A stretch of DNA of 64,000 nt, taken from NCBI GenBank assembly GCA_035610835.1, contig CM069459.1, positions 28,291,570-28,355,569 on the forward strand. Direction: 5' to 3'. Below the pieces are notes generated by a model. It had not been told where the DNA came from and made no database searches. It saw only the letters and a list, made by a program, of their open reading frames with translations. The DNA comes from Ophiura sarsii (taxonomy: Eukaryota; Echinodermata; Ophiuroidea; Amphilepidida; Ophiuridae). Positions 63,312 to 64,000 of this stretch are shown here, piece after piece. Position numbers and translations under genes: made by a program. Numbering within the stretch: position 1 is the stretch's first letter; every line of letters begins with the position of its first letter.

Positions 63312-63716
63312 CTGAAACAAAAATGAGCGAAATGAGCGTAAGAGGACCAGCATGGGGCCTATGTAGTCTTGACACATGCCCATCCAGCAATGCTAGTTTT
63401 GTATTGTTTTTATAGACTGGAATGATTCTAAGGTATCAGCATTTTGGGGCACAATTTTGCATTAGACAGTTGTTTTGTATGTAAAAGAATATTTTTAGAA
63501 GCATTGGTATGGTAATAATATGTTATGATACTAAAAATAGATAATACAGAATAGGTCATGGGAACAGTCCTGACTGTAATCAATTTTGCAATCTTGGTAT
63601 TTATTGCAAATAATAATTATATTTATTTGCACATCTAGTGAATAACGTGAGGCAAAAGGACAAAATAAAATCACTTTTGATGCAAAGTATGTAGATTGGT
63701 CCTAATCACATGTTAA

Positions 63717-64000
63717 AGGTATATTATGTGATCTTTCCAGGGAACGCCCTCAACACCGAAAAAAATAGAAAGCAGATTTTCTTGCAGATTTATATTTCTG
63801 ATCATAAATCGTACATACATTCCAAGTTACAGAGCGATATGATTCCTAATTACCTCAAAATCATCGGTTTTAGAGTGAATTTAGAGTGAAAATATAAACT
63901 GTCGTGTTATCACGACAGTTTATTTTCACTCTAAAACCATGATTTTGAAGTATTTAAGAATCGTATCGCCCTGTTACTTGGAATGTATGTGGGCGATTCC
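63717..64000. mobile_element. TTAA-type palindromic element, cut by the window edge
   Basis: TTAA at 63,713-63,716 is followed by aggtatattatgtgatcttt. The element folds about a centre at 63,911 (actgtcgtg-ttat-cacgacagt), with arms such as aatcgtacatacattccaag and cttggaatgtatgt. The right end lies beyond 64,000. Confidence 0.75.

Overview
The window is AT-rich metazoan nuclear DNA. A split gene with GT-AG introns, a eukaryotic tRNA-Asn, many short inverted-repeat transposons and animal-type transposase remnants all point that way. The repertoire (LRRC23, P-element/THAP9-like, BEL/Pao, PIF/Harbinger, hAT and Mutator-like remnants, a CR1/Jockey-like LINE tail) fits a ciliated marine invertebrate, probably a deuterostome such as an echinoderm, hemichordate or amphioxus. 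The species cannot be fixed from the sequence alone.

Layout. About 1-33 kb is a transposon graveyard holding broken pieces of roughly a dozen unrelated transposase, retroelement and helicase-like families. Nearly every recognisable coding remnant there lies on the minus strand. It also contains tandem duplications: 18-bp, 69-bp, ~194-bp, 382-bp and ~1.1-kb units, and a ~12-copy array of a RecQ-like cysteine-rich segment. Several inverted-repeat elements are nested in it with visible target-site duplications (TSDs). Two odd islands are a GC-rich block (about 9.8-10.4 kb) and a TATA box followed by two small ORFs (11.7-10.96 kb). An orphan histone-type 3' stem-loop sits at 16.7 kb. From 33 to 38 kb the DNA is mostly non-coding with inverted-repeat elements.

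38.8-50.3 kb holds the one complete protein gene I can reconstruct: LRRC23, a radial-spoke leucine-rich-repeat protein, on the minus strand. It has 7 coding exons whose lengths sum to 1026 nt (341 codons plus stop), all in phase. Its promoter has an RFX X-box-like motif about 100 bp before the ATG. A possible divergent gene starts at 50,654 on the plus strand. The LRRC23 introns carry many fold-back elements, including a ~700-bp palindrome and two elements lying 13-20 bp from splice donors.

50.7-64 kb is mostly non-coding. It contains a diverged tRNA-Asn (59.3 kb), a 5'-truncated LINE with a GAA tail (60.1-61.0 kb), two tandem arrays (~167 bp and 95 bp units), and a possible terminal exon of a minus-strand gene near 63.2 kb. 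The right edge is cut inside another palindromic element. There are no operons, CRISPR arrays or bacterial features.
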